Positions 15,939-24,903 of a stretch of 33,183 bases of DNA are shown here, in pieces. The translations under genes were made by a program, and so were the position numbers. The notes beneath the pieces are model-generated. The model ran no database searches. It saw nothing but the letters and a program-made list of their open reading frames with translations, and was not told where the DNA came from. The stretch covers positions 1 to 33,183 of the forward strand of contig NZ_JAEFCF010000015.1 in NCBI RefSeq assembly GCF_016405985.1, in the 5' to 3' direction. This DNA comes from Paracoccus sp. IB05. GTDB lineage: Bacteria; Pseudomonadota; Alphaproteobacteria; Rhodobacterales; Rhodobacteraceae. The first letter of the stretch is position 1, and every line of letters begins with the position of its first letter.

Positions 15939-16928
15939 TCAGCCGGACACCAGACCTGCGGCGCGGAACAGACCGATCACATCCGCCTCGGGGCGCGCGC
16001 CGAAATGGCCGATCACCTCGGCTGCGGCAACGCAGCCCATCCGGCCTGACACCTCGAGCGAGGCCCCGGTCGCGAGACCATAGAGGAAGCCCGCCGCGAA
16101 CTGGTCCCCTGCCCCGGTCGCATCGACCGGCACCACGCGGGTGACCGGCACCACCACCTGCTCATCGCCGCGGATCAGGATCACTTCGGAGCCAGAGCGG
16201 GTGCAGACCACCAGCCCGGCATCCTGCGCCGCCTGTTCCAGCGCCGATGACAGATCGGTCTCGTAAAGCGAGGCCCATTCATGTTCATTGCCGATGACGT
16301 AATCGAGGTCTTTCACCAGCTTGCGGAAACTGTCGCGGTGACGGTCGACGCAGAACGGGTCCGAAAGTGCGATCCCGGCCTTGCCGCCGCCCTGACGGGT
16401 CAGCTTTGCCGCGCGCTCAAACGCCGCCTTGCCCTTGTCCTTGTCGTAAAGATAGCCCTCGAGGAACAGGATCCCGGCGCCACCGGCAACCGAATCCGAC
16501 ACATCCTCTGGCCCGAGTTCGGATGAGACCCCGAGATAGGTGTTCATCGAGCGCTCGCCATCGGGCGAGACGAAGATCATCGAACGCGAGGTCGGAAGCT
16601 CTGCGCCCGGCACCGGTGGATTGACGAAATCGGTGCCCTCATCCGCCATGCTTTGCGCGTAGAAGCGACCAAGGCCATCATCGCTGACCCGGCCGATAAA
16701 GCCGGTCGAAAGGCCAAGGCTGCCAAGGCCCGCGATGGTATTCGCAACCGAGCCGCCCGGCGCCTCGCGACGGTTGTCCATCGCATCATAGAGAAACTCG
16801 CCCCGCTCGCGCTCGACCAGCTGCATGATGCCCTTTTCGATGCCGCTGCGCGTCAGAAAGCTGTCATCTGCGGTGGAGAGCACATCCACGATGGCATTTC
16901 CGATGCCCACGACCTGGTATTTCTTCAT
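15939..16928 (-). CDS. PfkB-family carbohydrate kinase, adenosine kinase-like
   Basis: A ribokinase-fold enzyme that most likely phosphorylates adenosine or a related nucleoside or sugar with ATP. PfkB signature 1 appears as PGGSVANTIAGLGSLG (residues ~57-72), and signature 2 as VDATGAGDQFAAGFLYGLA (268-286), with catalytic Asp275 and the anion hole of GAGD. The N-terminus VGIGNAIVDVLS is typical of alphaproteobacterial adenosine kinase-like members. Length is 329 residues. The ATG at 16928 overlaps the nth stop as ATGA and has a GAGGAG Shine-Dalgarno, so it is translationally coupled to nth. A clear terminator follows. Substrate assignment within PfkB is not certain from sequence. Confidence 0.85.
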   Translation of the reverse strand: MKKYQVVGIGNAIVDVLSTADDSFLTRSGIEKGIMQLVERERGEFLYDAMDNRREAPGGSVANTIAGLGSLGLSTGFIGRVSDDGLGRFYAQSMADEGTDFVNPPVPGAELPTSRSMIFVSPDGERSMNTYLGVSSELGPEDVSDSVAGGAGILFLEGYLYDKDKGKAAFERAAKLTRQGGGKAGIALSDPFCVDRHRDSFRKLVKDLDYVIGNEHEWASLYETDLSSALEQAAQDAGLVVCTRSGSEVILIRGDEQVVVPVTRVVPVDATGAGDQFAAGFLYGLATGASLEVSGRMGCVAAAEVIGHFGARPEADVIGLFRAAGLVSG

Positions 16929-17566
16929 GTCTTCTCCTCGAAAAGGCACCAGTCTCTGATCGGGCAGATGCCGCATTTGGGGTTTCGCGCGACACAGATA
17001 TACCGCCCATGCAGGATGAGCCAGTGATGCGCGTGTTGCTGGAATTCGGCGGGGACATTGTCTTCGATGGCGCGCTCGACGGCGGTCTCGTCGCGGCCCG
17101 GGCAGATGCCGCTGCGGTTGCCGATGCGGAAAATATGGGTGTCGACGGCCTGGGCCGGGATGCGGAACCACATATTCAGCACGACATTGGCGGTTTTCCT
17201 GCCGACCCCGGGCAGCGTCACCAGCGCCGCGCGCGAGGACGGCACTTCGCCGCCATATTCATCGATCAGGCGCTGGCTGAGTTTGATGACGTTTTTCGCC
17301 TTGTTGCGAAAAAGGCCGATGGTTTTGATATGGTCGATCAGACGCTCTTCGCCAAGCGCGAGCATCTTTTCCGGCGTATCGGCGATCTCGAACAGCGCGC
17401 GCGTCGCGCGGTTCACGCCCTTGTCGGTGGCCTGGGCAGACAAGGCCACCGCCACCAGCAGCGTGAAGGCGTTGGAGTGGTCAAGCTCGCCCTTCGGTTC
17501 GGCTTCGGTTTCCCGGAAGCGGGTGAAGACGGCGTGCATCGCATTATAATCGAGCTGGCGTATCAT
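16925..17566 (-). CDS. nth: Endonuclease III
   Basis: A bifunctional DNA glycosylase/AP lyase that removes oxidised pyrimidines in base excision repair. The helix-hairpin-helix LPGVGRKTANVVL begins at residue 118, with catalytic Lys124 and Asp142 (VDTHIFR). A [4Fe-4S] loop is complete at the C-terminus: Cys191, Cys198, Cys201 and Cys207 in the canonical C-x6-C-x2-C-x5-C spacing. Length is 213 residues, as expected, from the ATG at 17566; the frame is open further upstream but that extension runs through an intergenic repeat. The gene overlaps the following kinase gene by ATGA. Confidence 0.93.
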   Translation of the reverse strand: MIRQLDYNAMHAVFTRFRETEAEPKGELDHSNAFTLLVAVALSAQATDKGVNRATRALFEIADTPEKMLALGEERLIDHIKTIGLFRNKAKNVIKLSQRLIDEYGGEVPSSRAALVTLPGVGRKTANVVLNMWFRIPAQAVDTHIFRIGNRSGICPGRDETAVERAIEDNVPAEFQQHAHHWLILHGRYICVARNPKCGICPIRDWCLFEEKT

Positions 17567-17650
17567 GGCAGGGCTTTGCCATGGCAGGAGGGCGGGAAAC
17601 AAGCGTTTTGCGCCGATTGCAGCGGGATTGCCCTCTGGCGGAGGGCGGAT

Positions 17651-17684
17651 GCCTCCGGCGGGAGTATTTGGATCAAGAGGAAAA
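17651..17684 (+). repeat. Dispersed GGAGTATTT...TCAAGAGGAAA repeat, single copy
   Basis: One copy of the window's repeat (CCGGCGGGAGTATTT, then GGA, then TCAAGAGGAAAA) lies in the 290-base divergent gap between nth and the OmpA-family gene. A small CCCTC/GAGGG hairpin (17631-17645) precedes it, in the same position as the GC hairpin flanking other copies. A possible promoter for the OmpA gene, CTGTCA (17772) and GATATAG (17794), lies nearer that gene. Confidence 0.6.
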
Positions 17685-17856
17685 CCATCCCTCATCCCTG
17701 TTGATCGGAAAGCCGAAATATGCGGGCCGATCGGCACAGAGCCGCGCATGGGACATATCAGCGTCACCCCACTGTCACCGATCCGGTCCAGGTGATATAG
17801 GATGGGACAAGCCCGGTCTTTCGCGGGCCACACCTCTGTCAGACAAGAGCAGCACT

Positions 17857-18507
17857 ATGACCAGGATTTCTATTCTTCTTGCTTCGGTTTGCGCCATCGG
17901 CCTGTCGGGCTGCGTCGATCCGAATGCCTATCCCGACAATCCCAATGCCCGCTCCCAGCAAGGCGCCATCATGGGCGGTCTGGTCGGCGCGGCGGCGGGC
18001 GCCAGCTCGGGCGGCGACAACCGTCTGGCCAAGGCGGCCGTCGGCGGTGTGATTGGTGCCCTTGCGGGCGGCGCCGTCGGGGCGACGCTGGATCAGCAGG
18101 CGGCCGAGCTGCGCTCGCAGATGTCGCCGGGCGTCAATGTCACCAATCATGGCGATTACCTGCTGGTGAACATGCCGCAGGATCTGCTGTTCGCGACCGA
18201 CAGCGCGACGCTTTCGGGCTCGCTGCAAGGCGATCTGCGCGCCGTGTCTCAAAGCCTGACGCGCTATCCGAACAGCCAGGTCCAGATCATCGGCCATACC
18301 GATTCGACCGGGGCTGCGGCCTATAACCTCGACCTGTCGCAGCGCCGCGCGAATTCGGTTGCCGCCGTTTTGCGCAATAATGGCGTGCCGGCGGGCCGGA
18401 TCTCGGCCATTGGCCGGGGCGAAGATGTGCCGGTGGCCTCGAACCAGACCGCCGATGGTCGTGCAAAGAACCGCCGCGTCGAAATCTATATCCGCCCGAC
18501 CAACTGA
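17857..18507 (+). CDS. OmpA-family outer-membrane lipoprotein with glycine zipper
   Basis: A predicted outer-membrane lipoprotein that tethers the membrane to peptidoglycan. The first 19 residues form a lipoprotein signal (lipobox LSGC, Cys19). Residues ~36-77 are a glycine zipper (GAIMGGLVGAAAGAS and GGVIGALAGGAVGATL), and residues ~110-214 are the OmpA C-terminal peptidoglycan-binding domain with FATDSATLSG, IIGHTDSTGAAAYNLDLSQRRA and GRAKNRRVEIYI. This YiaD-like layout of 216 residues is common in proteobacteria. The start at 17857 is set by the signal peptide; the open frame extends upstream through the repeat. A strong terminator follows. Confidence 0.9.
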   Translation: MTRISILLASVCAIGLSGCVDPNAYPDNPNARSQQGAIMGGLVGAAAGASSGGDNRLAKAAVGGVIGALAGGAVGATLDQQAAELRSQMSPGVNVTNHGDYLLVNMPQDLLFATDSATLSGSLQGDLRAVSQSLTRYPNSQVQIIGHTDSTGAAAYNLDLSQRRANSVAAVLRNNGVPAGRISAIGRGEDVPVASNQTADGRAKNRRVEIYIRPTN

Positions 18508-18524
18508 GCCGGCGTAATATTTGG

Positions 18525-18553
18525 AAAAGGGCCGGGGTTTCCCGGCCCTTTTT
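18525..18553 (+). terminator. Strong Rho-independent terminator after the OmpA-family gene
   Basis: A perfect 12-bp stem, AAAAGGGCCGGG (18525-18536) and CCCGGCCCTTTT (18541-18552), with a GTTT loop and a run of five Ts. The A-run on the left arm means it could also stop the converging minus-strand gene. Confidence 0.85.
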
Positions 18554-18594
18554 CTGTTGTCCTGAAGGTTTTTCCCGCTCCGCTGTCTGCCGGA

Positions 18595-19061
18595 TCAGCC
18601 CGGGATGTTTGCGACCGGCGTATCCTGGCTGAAGAGACTGATCCAGGCTCCGCCCTGCCGGCGCCAGAGCGAACTGACATAGTAAGCCTCCTCGCGCGTT
18701 GCGCCCGTGCGGCGAAAACCGGCGCGACAGGCCAGGAGCGCAAGCTGCGTAGCTTCGTCCAGCCCCGGCGCAACGGTGCCGGGAGGCGCCTTGCCAGACG
18801 CATCCGAATCACGCGGGTTCAGGTCATGCAGACCGATACGGCCCGGGCGCATCACGCGCAGCTCTGAAAGCCGGAAATGCTCCATCACCGGGCCCTCAGC
18901 GAGCTGGCCCATATGGCCGGCTTTGTCAGAAAACCCGCTCGGACAGACTCCCGGAAAGCTGTCATCCAGCGCCGCCCCGTCTGCTGTGGCATCTCCCGTG
19001 ACCAGCCCTGCCAGACCCCTGTCTCGGCCGCTGTCAGCTCAGCCAGCAGATCAGTTGCCAC
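18595..19061 (-). pseudogene. NTF2-like (DUF4440-type) protein gene, frameshifted
   Basis: Two adjoining frames together spell one NTF2-like domain. From a GTG at 19061 the first frame reads ATDLLAELTAAETGVWQ. After about position 19008 the match continues only in the next frame: LVTGDATADGAALDDSF, SGFSDKAGHMGQLAEGPV, then ALLACRAGFRRTG and EEAYYVSSLWRRQGGAWISL FSQDTPV at the C-terminus. The total of 467 bases plus one is an exact codon multiple, so a single-base deletion (CAGGCGCTG to CAGGGCTG, 19005-19010) explains it. A sequencing error is equally possible. The GTG overlaps the end of the asmA-like gene by 11 bases, suggesting former co-translation. Function of such proteins is usually unknown or ketosteroid-isomerase-like. 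Confidence 0.6.
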
Positions 19062-21099
19062 CAAGGATCCCTTCCAGAAGCCGTCCCGCTTCCTGTGACA
19101 CCGCCTCGCGGGCGCGGCGTTTGGCGGCATCCTGCAGGCTTTCCTCTGCGGCGGCCTCGATCCCGAGCTCGGATTTCAGCTTTGCCTCCAGCTCGGCTTT
19201 CGCCCGCGCTTCTGCCTCTTTCGCCTCGGCCTTCAGCCGTTCCTCGGCGGCCTTTGCCTCGGCCTCCATTTTTTCACGGGCGATGGCCTCGAGATCCAGC
19301 CGATAGGTTGGATCGGCCCAGGAGCCGGTGATCCGCAAGGGCACCATCACGCCGCCGGTGCCCTCACCGCCCCCCGGGAAGGCGGTCGGGCGCAGCCTCA
19401 TGTCGAGATCGCGGCCGCCCAGCCCGATGCGACCCGCGCCGCTTGCGGTCAGGTAGGGGGCGACGAGGCTCAGGTCACTGGTGGTGAGATTGCCGTCCAG
19501 AATGGTGAATGTGCCGGCGATCCCGTCGAAAATCGTCTTCTGCCCCTCGCCGACATAAGAGGTGTCGAGCCGGCGCAGCATGCCCGCGATATCGAGCCCC
19601 CGAAGCTCGCCCTTGCCCAGCGTCAGGCTGCCATCGCCTTTCAGACTGCGCATGATCTCGTCGATGGAATTGCCGATGCCGAGGAATTTCAGATTGAGGC
19701 TCGCCTTGGTGATCATCCGGTCCCAGCCGGCAAGATCCTGCATCAGCGGCGCGGAATCGAGCCCGACAAGCGAAAGGGTTCCCCCGACCGACAACCCGCC
19801 CCGCCCGTTGACCACGAATTCGCCGCTGACCGCGCCGCCATAGGCCGCGAGCTGGCGCAAGTCGAACACCGCGCGCGCGCGGTCAATGGTCAGCATAAAC
19901 CGGGTTTCGCCGAATTTCACCACGCCCAGATCGACCGAATTGGCGGCGAGGCTGATATTGGCGTCGATGAGGCCAAGCGCCGAGACATCGATATGATCCT
20001 TTGGCCAGCCCGCAGCCTCCATGCCGCCTGCCGCGCCGCCGCCGGGTGCGATTCTGTCACCGCCGCCCGAGAGGCCGCGGAAATCCAGCGCATCGGCGCG
20101 CAGATTGCCCGAGATTTTCGGACGCGCCTCGCCCTGGCTCAGATCAAGATCCCCGAGCAGGCGGTTGTTATCCGCGAGGATTTCGGCGCCGCGAAGATAG
20201 AGCGCGCCTTTTTCATCCAGCACCACCTGGCCGGTGACGGAAAGCCTTTCGGCGCCAAAGCCCGCCGGAGGGGCGGAGACCGCCGTTCCGAACGCCGCCC
20301 CGAGGGCGGGGATATCGGAAAGACTGGCGGTCAGCGCGCCCTCGGCCGCCCGGGGCGCCCAGCCGCCGCGCCCGACAAAGCCGATCCGGTTCTGCCCGAT
20401 GGTCAGATCAAGCGTCAGCGGCACCACCCGCCCATCGGCAAAGGCGGAAAACACCCCGCCTTCGGCGCTGATCGACAGCGGCTGACCAGAGGCGACCGCG
20501 CGCGCCGTCAGGGTGAAGGGCCCGGTGAAATCGGGGATGGAAATCTCGGCATCGACCCCGTCCAGCACCAGATCCTGGCCCGTACCATGGTCGATATAGC
20601 GCAGTGTCGCACCGGAGATGAGGCCGCGTTCCAGCGTGAAGGCGGTCGGGCCAGCGGGCCCAGTCATGGCGGGGGCAGTGTCCCCCGCCCCGCCTGTTAT
20701 GGCCCCGGCCCCGGGCTGAAATTCCCAGTTGGCCTCGCCGCTTTTGCTGCGCTCAAGCTGGAGACGCGGGCGTTGCGATGTGATCCCGAGGATTTTCACA
20801 TCACCCCCGAGAAGCGCCGAAGCATTGAGTTCGATCGTCACACTGTCCGCCGCAAAGAGCGGCACTGTGCTGTCGGACCAGGCGGCATTGGCGATGGTGA
20901 CCGGGCCGGTTTTAAGGCCCAGAACCGGCCAGAACCGGGGCGAAACCTCGCCCTCGATCTGCAGGGCGCGGCCGGTGGCCTTTTCGAACTGATCCGCCGC
21001 CAGCCGGGCGATCCGATCCGCCGGGATCATCATGACCCCGGCCACCAGGATCAGCACGAGGACCGCCAGACCCGCAAGTGCCCGCCAAACCCACCGCAT
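19051..21099 (-). CDS. AsmA family protein
   Basis: A large envelope protein of the AsmA family, proposed to take part in outer-membrane assembly or lipid transport between membranes. One N-terminal membrane anchor (about residues 5-27, WRALAGLAVLVLILVAGVMMI) is followed by the AsmA start motif TGRALQIEGEVSPRFWPVLGLKTGPVTIAN and long beta-rich stretches. The conserved C-terminal AsmA piece includes LNLKFLGIGNSIDEIMRSLKG and GDGSLTLGKGELRGLDIAGMLR. The last ~70 residues are a charged alanine/glutamate/lysine coiled coil. Length is 682. The ATG at 21099 has CTGGAGA upstream and a TATAAA-like patch beyond. Divergent from rimO. Confidence 0.88.
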   Translation of the reverse strand: MRWVWRALAGLAVLVLILVAGVMMIPADRIARLAADQFEKATGRALQIEGEVSPRFWPVLGLKTGPVTIANAAWSDSTVPLFAADSVTIELNASALLGGDVKILGITSQRPRLQLERSKSGEANWEFQPGAGAITGGAGDTAPAMTGPAGPTAFTLERGLISGATLRYIDHGTGQDLVLDGVDAEISIPDFTGPFTLTARAVASGQPLSISAEGGVFSAFADGRVVPLTLDLTIGQNRIGFVGRGGWAPRAAEGALTASLSDIPALGAAFGTAVSAPPAGFGAERLSVTGQVVLDEKGALYLRGAEILADNNRLLGDLDLSQGEARPKISGNLRADALDFRGLSGGGDRIAPGGGAAGGMEAAGWPKDHIDVSALGLIDANISLAANSVDLGVVKFGETRFMLTIDRARAVFDLRQLAAYGGAVSGEFVVNGRGGLSVGGTLSLVGLDSAPLMQDLAGWDRMITKASLNLKFLGIGNSIDEIMRSLKGDGSLTLGKGELRGLDIAGMLRRLDTSYVGEGQKTIFDGIAGTFTILDGNLTTSDLSLVAPYLTASGAGRIGLGGRDLDMRLRPTAFPGGGEGTGGVMVPLRITGSWADPTYRLDLEAIAREKMEAEAKAAEERLKAEAKEAEARAKAELEAKLKSELGIEAAAEESLQDAAKRRAREAVSQEAGRLLEGILGGN

Positions 21100-21246
21100 C
21101 GCCGTCTCCAGTCTTTTATAATGTTCTGATCACGAGTTTAGGAGCGGAGCGGTTCTGCGGGCAAGACGCGCAGCACGCGGCGGCGCGGCTCTGGCATCAA
21201 ATTGCCGGGAGCGGGGGCGGTGTTGTGCCCCTGCCCCGATGCGGGA

Positions 21247-21280
21247 GCCTCCGGCGGGAGTATTTTTCTCAAGAGGAATT
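21247..21280 (+). repeat. Dispersed GGAGTATTT...TCAAGAGGAA repeat, single copy
   Basis: A copy of the repeat (GCCTCCGGCGGGAGTATTT then CTCAAGAGGAATT) in the 252-base divergent gap between the AsmA and RimO genes. A GC hairpin, GGGGC/GCCCC with an eight-base loop (21214-21231), precedes it, as at the 8.2 kb copies. A second hairpin, CCCCCT-ATCC-AGGGGG (21311-21326), lies just before rimO. Confidence 0.6.
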
Positions 21281-21351
21281 GGGCATATCCCCAGGCGTGA
21301 GGCGTTCATGCCCCCTATCCAGGGGGGCGGGAATGGCCTATAGGCGCGCGC

Positions 21352-22713
21352 ATGTCGCAAAATCCTCCGCTCCTCCGCCCTGACCTTGCCCGTGCAACCG
21401 TCCCCGAAATGGCGCGCCGTGAGGGGCAGCCGACAATTGGCATGGTCTCGCTCGGATGCCCCAAAGCGCTGGTCGACAGCGAGCGGATCCTGACGCGGCT
21501 CCGGGCCGAGGGCTATGCGATCTCGCCTGATTACAAGGGCGCCGATGCGGTGATCGTGAACACCTGCGGCTTTCTGGATTCCGCGAAGGCCGAGAGCCTC
21601 GATGCGATTGGCGAAGCCCTGCGCGAGAATGGCCGGGTGATCGTCACCGGCTGTCTGGGCGCCGAGCCGGAATATATCACCGGCGCGCATCCGAAGGTGA
21701 TGGCGGTGACCGGCCCGCATCAATATGAGCAGGTGCTGGATGCGGTGCATGGCGTGGTGCCGCCCTCGCCCGATCCCTTTATTGATCTTTTGCCGGCCTC
21801 AGGCATCCGCCTCACGCCGCGGCATTTCTCTTATCTCAAGATTTCAGAGGGTTGCGACCATAAGTGCAAGTTCTGCATCATCCCCGATATGCGCGGGAAG
21901 CTGCAGTCGCGCCCGGCCAGGGCGGTCTTGCGCGAGGCGGAAAAGCTGGTCGAGGCGGGCGTGAAGGAGCTCCTGGTCATCAGCCAGGACACCTCGGCCT
22001 ATGGCACCGACTGGAAAGGCCGCGACGAGAAATTCCCGATCCTGAGCCTTGCGCGCGATCTCGGCGCGCTCGGCGCCTGGGTCCGGATGCATTACGTCTA
22101 TCCCTATCCGCATGTGCGCGAGCTGATCCCGGCCATGGCAGAAGGGCTGATCCTGCCCTATCTCGACATCCCGTTCCAGCACGCGCATCCCGATGTGCTG
22201 AAACGCATGGCACGCCCCGCTGCGGCGTCGCGGACGCTGGATGAGATTGCGGCATGGCGCGCCGCCTGCCCCGATATCGTGCTGCGCTCGACCTTTATCG
22301 TCGGCTATCCCGGCGAGACCGAAGCAGAGTTCCAGACGCTGCTCGACTGGCTGGATGAGGCGCAGCTCGACCGGGTCGGCGCGTTTAAATACGAGAATGT
22401 GAGCGGTGCGCGGTCAAACAGCCTGCCCGATCATGTGCCGGAAGAGGTGAAGGAAGAGCGGTTCGCCCGCTTTATGGAAAAAGCCCAGGCGATTTCCGAG
22501 GCGAAACTGGCGGCGAAGGTCGGCCGCCGGATCGAGGTGATCGTCGATGAGGTGGACGCAGACGGCGCCACCTGCCGCACCAAAGCAGATGCGCCCGAGA
22601 TCGACGGCAATCTCTTTATCGACGAGGAGTTCGAGGGGCTGACGCCCGGCGATATCGTCACGGTCGAGGTGGACGAGGCCGGGGAATATGACCTCTGGGG
22701 CCGGCTGGTCTGA
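21352..22713 (+). CDS. rimO: Ribosomal protein S12 methylthiotransferase RimO
   Basis: A radical-SAM enzyme that adds a methylthio group to the conserved aspartate of ribosomal protein S12. The N-terminal UPF0004 domain has its three cluster cysteines (Cys36 in [12 protein letters not shown], Cys72 in NTCGFLDSA, Cys101 in [11 protein letters not shown]). The radical-SAM motif is CDHKCKFC (Cys168, Cys172, Cys175) within [31 protein letters not shown]-like and [11 protein letters not shown] elements follow, and a C-terminal TRAM domain ends the protein. CPKALVDSE and SEGCDHKC distinguish RimO from MiaB. Length 453 residues. The ATG at 21352 lacks an obvious Shine-Dalgarno. Confidence 0.95.
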   Translation: MSQNPPLLRPDLARATVPEMARREGQPTIGMVSLGCPKALVDSERILTRLRAEGYAISPDYKGADAVIVNTCGFLDSAKAESLDAIGEALRENGRVIVTGCLGAEPEYITGAHPKVMAVTGPHQYEQVLDAVHGVVPPSPDPFIDLLPASGIRLTPRHFSYLKISEGCDHKCKFCIIPDMRGKLQSRPARAVLREAEKLVEAGVKELLVISQDTSAYGTDWKGRDEKFPILSLARDLGALGAWVRMHYVYPYPHVRELIPAMAEGLILPYLDIPFQHAHPDVLKRMARPAAASRTLDEIAAWRAACPDIVLRSTFIVGYPGETEAEFQTLLDWLDEAQLDRVGAFKYENVSGARSNSLPDHVPEEVKEERFARFMEKAQAISEAKLAAKVGRRIEVIVDEVDADGATCRTKADAPEIDGNLFIDEEFEGLTPGDIVTVEVDEAGEYDLWGRLV

Positions 22714-22821
22714 ACCGCCCCCTCTGAGACGGCGGTGCGGCGAGACCGGTTTCGGCATCGAAACGCCGTTTTCGCGCCATCTTCTTTTGCCACAGAGAGC
22801 CCGGATTACGGAGGCTCTCCT

Positions 22822-24480
22822 ATGTTTTTGCATCATTCCTTTACCCATGGCAGGCGCCTGTCCACCGCGCTGCTGATCGCGGGCGCGCTGGCTTTGACCG
22901 CTGTCGCGCTGCAGGCCCAGGACAGTATCCCGGTGCCGGATACCGCCCCTGACAGCCCCCCCGGCACCCTGCGCAGCGCTGCTCTGGCCGGAGATTTCGC
23001 TTTGCTTGAGACCGCGATCCGGGCGGCCAGAGAGGGGGACAGTGACGGGGGCAACGGCGATCAGGCGCGGGCGATTTTCGCCCTTTTCAACAGCACCGAC
23101 CCGGCAATTGACCGGGCAACAAAGGCCTGGCTTGCCGCCGATCCCGCCAATCCCAACGCCATGACCGCGCGCGGCTGGACGCTGCGCAGCCGTGGCTTTG
23201 CCCTGCGCGGTGACGGCTATATCGACGATGTGCAGCCCGCAGCCCTCGCCCGGTTTCAGAGCCTGCATGCCGAGGCCTGGGATCTCGCTTTGGCGGCGGT
23301 TGCGGCTGATCCGGCCTCGCTTCCGGCCTCGGATCTGAAGCTGAGCGTCGCGCATACCACCGGTCATGCCTCTGTTACTCCTGTGGAATTCACCCGCATG
23401 ATGGAGCTGACGCCGAACCGTCAGACGCTTCTCTGGGCCTCGGTCGGCATGGCGCCGCAATGGGGCGGAAAAAGCGGCTGGGGGCGCGAGGCCTGTGCGC
23501 TCTGGGCCGAAAAGATCCCGGCACCCGCAGGGTACGACGCCACAGCCTGCGCCATTGAGACAAGCTATTTTGCGACAGATGAAGCCGCGATCCAGGCCTG
23601 GGCGCGCGCGGATCTGCGCAAAGATGACAGCCCCTTTCTCGATGCCTGGCGCAGTCATGACGCAATCCATGGCCGCGCCGACAGCGACATGGATCGCGCC
23701 TGGGCGAAGGACTGGCTGACCCGCCAGGGCAAAAAATCGCAGCTGACCCTGCGCCAGGCGATCCAGCTGGAACATATGAACGGCCGCAGCCCGCTCAGTG
23801 ACGGGCCGGGGCCGGTGCTCGACACGGTTCTGCGCCGTGATCTGGCGGCGATCTGCCGCGCCGCCGACGAGGATCCGGGCAACTGGCGCAAGGTCTTCGA
23901 CTGCAATGAGGGGCTGGGCTACAGCCGCTTTATCGACCTGCCGCGCGACAAAGCGGCCGAGGTGGCACGGCTGCAACGGCTGGTCACCCTCGCCCCTTAC
24001 GAGCCCTATATGTGGGAATATCTCGCCATGGAATTGCGCGACAGCACCCCGCCAGACCGGCTGACCGTCGAGGCCGGGGCCGGGATGATGGCGGCCTTCC
24101 GGACAGCGCTGGCGCTTTCGGGAAATGCGCTGGATGTCGCCAGCCGCTATGAGCGCTTTGCCCAGGGGATCTGGAACGATATGGACCGGATCAATGTCGA
24201 CGCCATCGACACGACCGGCGCGCCCGCTTTCGCGAAAGAGGCGTTTGACACCGCCATCGCCTGCCCCGTCGTGCATGCGATCCGCCTGCATCGCGGATTG
24301 TGCAAAGAGAGCAGCACCAAAACCGCCGCCTGCGAGATCGAACATGACAAGGCCTACCGCGTCGATTACCTCGACCGCGCCGCCCGCCGGGGCGCCTGCG
24401 AAGCGGAAGGCACCCTGACGCGCCCGATCAAAGAACTGAAACTGCCGCTGCCGGATTTCGGCAACAGCGGCTATGAGTAA
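22822..24480 (+). CDS. Exported protein, DUF4034-like
   Basis: A predicted periplasmic protein of 552 residues. A signal peptide (RRLSTALLIAGALALTAVALQA, cleavage near residue 32) precedes a soluble, helical, alanine-rich chain. ALRGDGYIDDVQPAALARFQSL, followed by an AW-rich helix and GMAPQWGGKSGWG, resembles the DUF4034 pattern of TPR-like proteins; this is a moderate-confidence family call and no biochemical function is known. Several cysteines in the C-terminal third (CPVVH, RGLCKE, AACEIE, GACEAE) suggest disulfides. The ATG at 22822 has GGAGG eight bases upstream (22810-22814), clearly better than earlier in-frame starts. It lies 108 bases after rimO and may share its transcript. Confidence 0.75.
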   Translation: MFLHHSFTHGRRLSTALLIAGALALTAVALQAQDSIPVPDTAPDSPPGTLRSAALAGDFALLETAIRAAREGDSDGGNGDQARAIFALFNSTDPAIDRATKAWLAADPANPNAMTARGWTLRSRGFALRGDGYIDDVQPAALARFQSLHAEAWDLALAAVAADPASLPASDLKLSVAHTTGHASVTPVEFTRMMELTPNRQTLLWASVGMAPQWGGKSGWGREACALWAEKIPAPAGYDATACAIETSYFATDEAAIQAWARADLRKDDSPFLDAWRSHDAIHGRADSDMDRAWAKDWLTRQGKKSQLTLRQAIQLEHMNGRSPLSDGPGPVLDTVLRRDLAAICRAADEDPGNWRKVFDCNEGLGYSRFIDLPRDKAAEVARLQRLVTLAPYEPYMWEYLAMELRDSTPPDRLTVEAGAGMMAAFRTALALSGNALDVASRYERFAQGIWNDMDRINVDAIDTTGAPAFAKEAFDTAIACPVVHAIRLHRGLCKESSTKTAACEIEHDKAYRVDYLDRAARRGACEAEGTLTRPIKELKLPLPDFGNSGYE

Positions 24481-24498
24481 AGCCGTGCAGTTGCAGGT

Positions 24499-24520
24499 CC
24501 GGGCGCGCGTCAGCGCCCGG
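24499..24520. terminator. GC hairpin straddling the IMPACT-family stop codon
   Basis: CCGGGCGC (24499-24506), a six-base loop and GCGCCCGG (24513-24520) form a perfect eight-bp stem. It sits in the 29-base convergent gap and includes the stop codon of the minus-strand gene in its loop. No T-run follows on either strand, so termination strength is doubtful. Confidence 0.4.
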
Positions 24521-24899
24521 CCTGTTCGCGCCGCGCCTCAAACCAGGCCCGGACACAGGCGGTGACATGCGAAAACCGGTCGCCGCCCAGATGCACCCCG
24601 CCATACCAGCGGGTGACGACGATGATATGGTCCTGCAACCCCTCGCGCTCAAGCATCCTGAGGATGATCGCCGCCGCACCGCTTTCGCCGTCATCATTGC
24701 GCAAGGGGCCGTCTGCCAGCGTATCGGCGGCCCAGGAATTATGGGTGGCTTTGGCGAATTTCTTGTCGCGTTTCAAAGCAGCCAGAAAGGCCAGCGCACC
24801 CGCCTTGCCTGCCACCGGCCCGCCCGACACCGCATAGCGCGACCCACGGTCACGGATCACATCAGCAAGCGTGAAGCCCCCATCCGGCAGATCCGCCAT
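24510..24899 (-). CDS. IMPACT (YigZ/UPF0029) family protein
   Basis: A small IMPACT-domain protein. The core motif is clear: RNDDGESGAAAIILRMLEREGL, then IIVVTRWYGGVHLGGDRFSHV, corresponding to the DDGEPSGTAG and VVTRYFGG.LG signatures of the family. SRYAVSGGPV and ATHNSWAAD match its N-terminal part. At 129 residues it has only the N-terminal IMPACT domain and lacks the C-terminal domain of YigZ. Relatives have been linked to ribosome or translational control, but the biochemical role is unclear. The ATG at 24899 lies four bases after the M48 protease stop, so the two genes are almost surely co-translated. Confidence 0.88.
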   Translation of the reverse strand: MADLPDGGFTLADVIRDRGSRYAVSGGPVAGKAGALAFLAALKRDKKFAKATHNSWAADTLADGPLRNDDGESGAAAIILRMLEREGLQDHIIVVTRWYGGVHLGGDRFSHVTACVRAWFEARREQAGR

Positions 24900-24903
24900 C
24901 CGC

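Noticed and set aside
22414-24345. Minus-strand open frame of 643 codons
   Set aside because: Antisense to rimO and the DUF4034-like gene; no recognisable motifs, no ribosome binding site.
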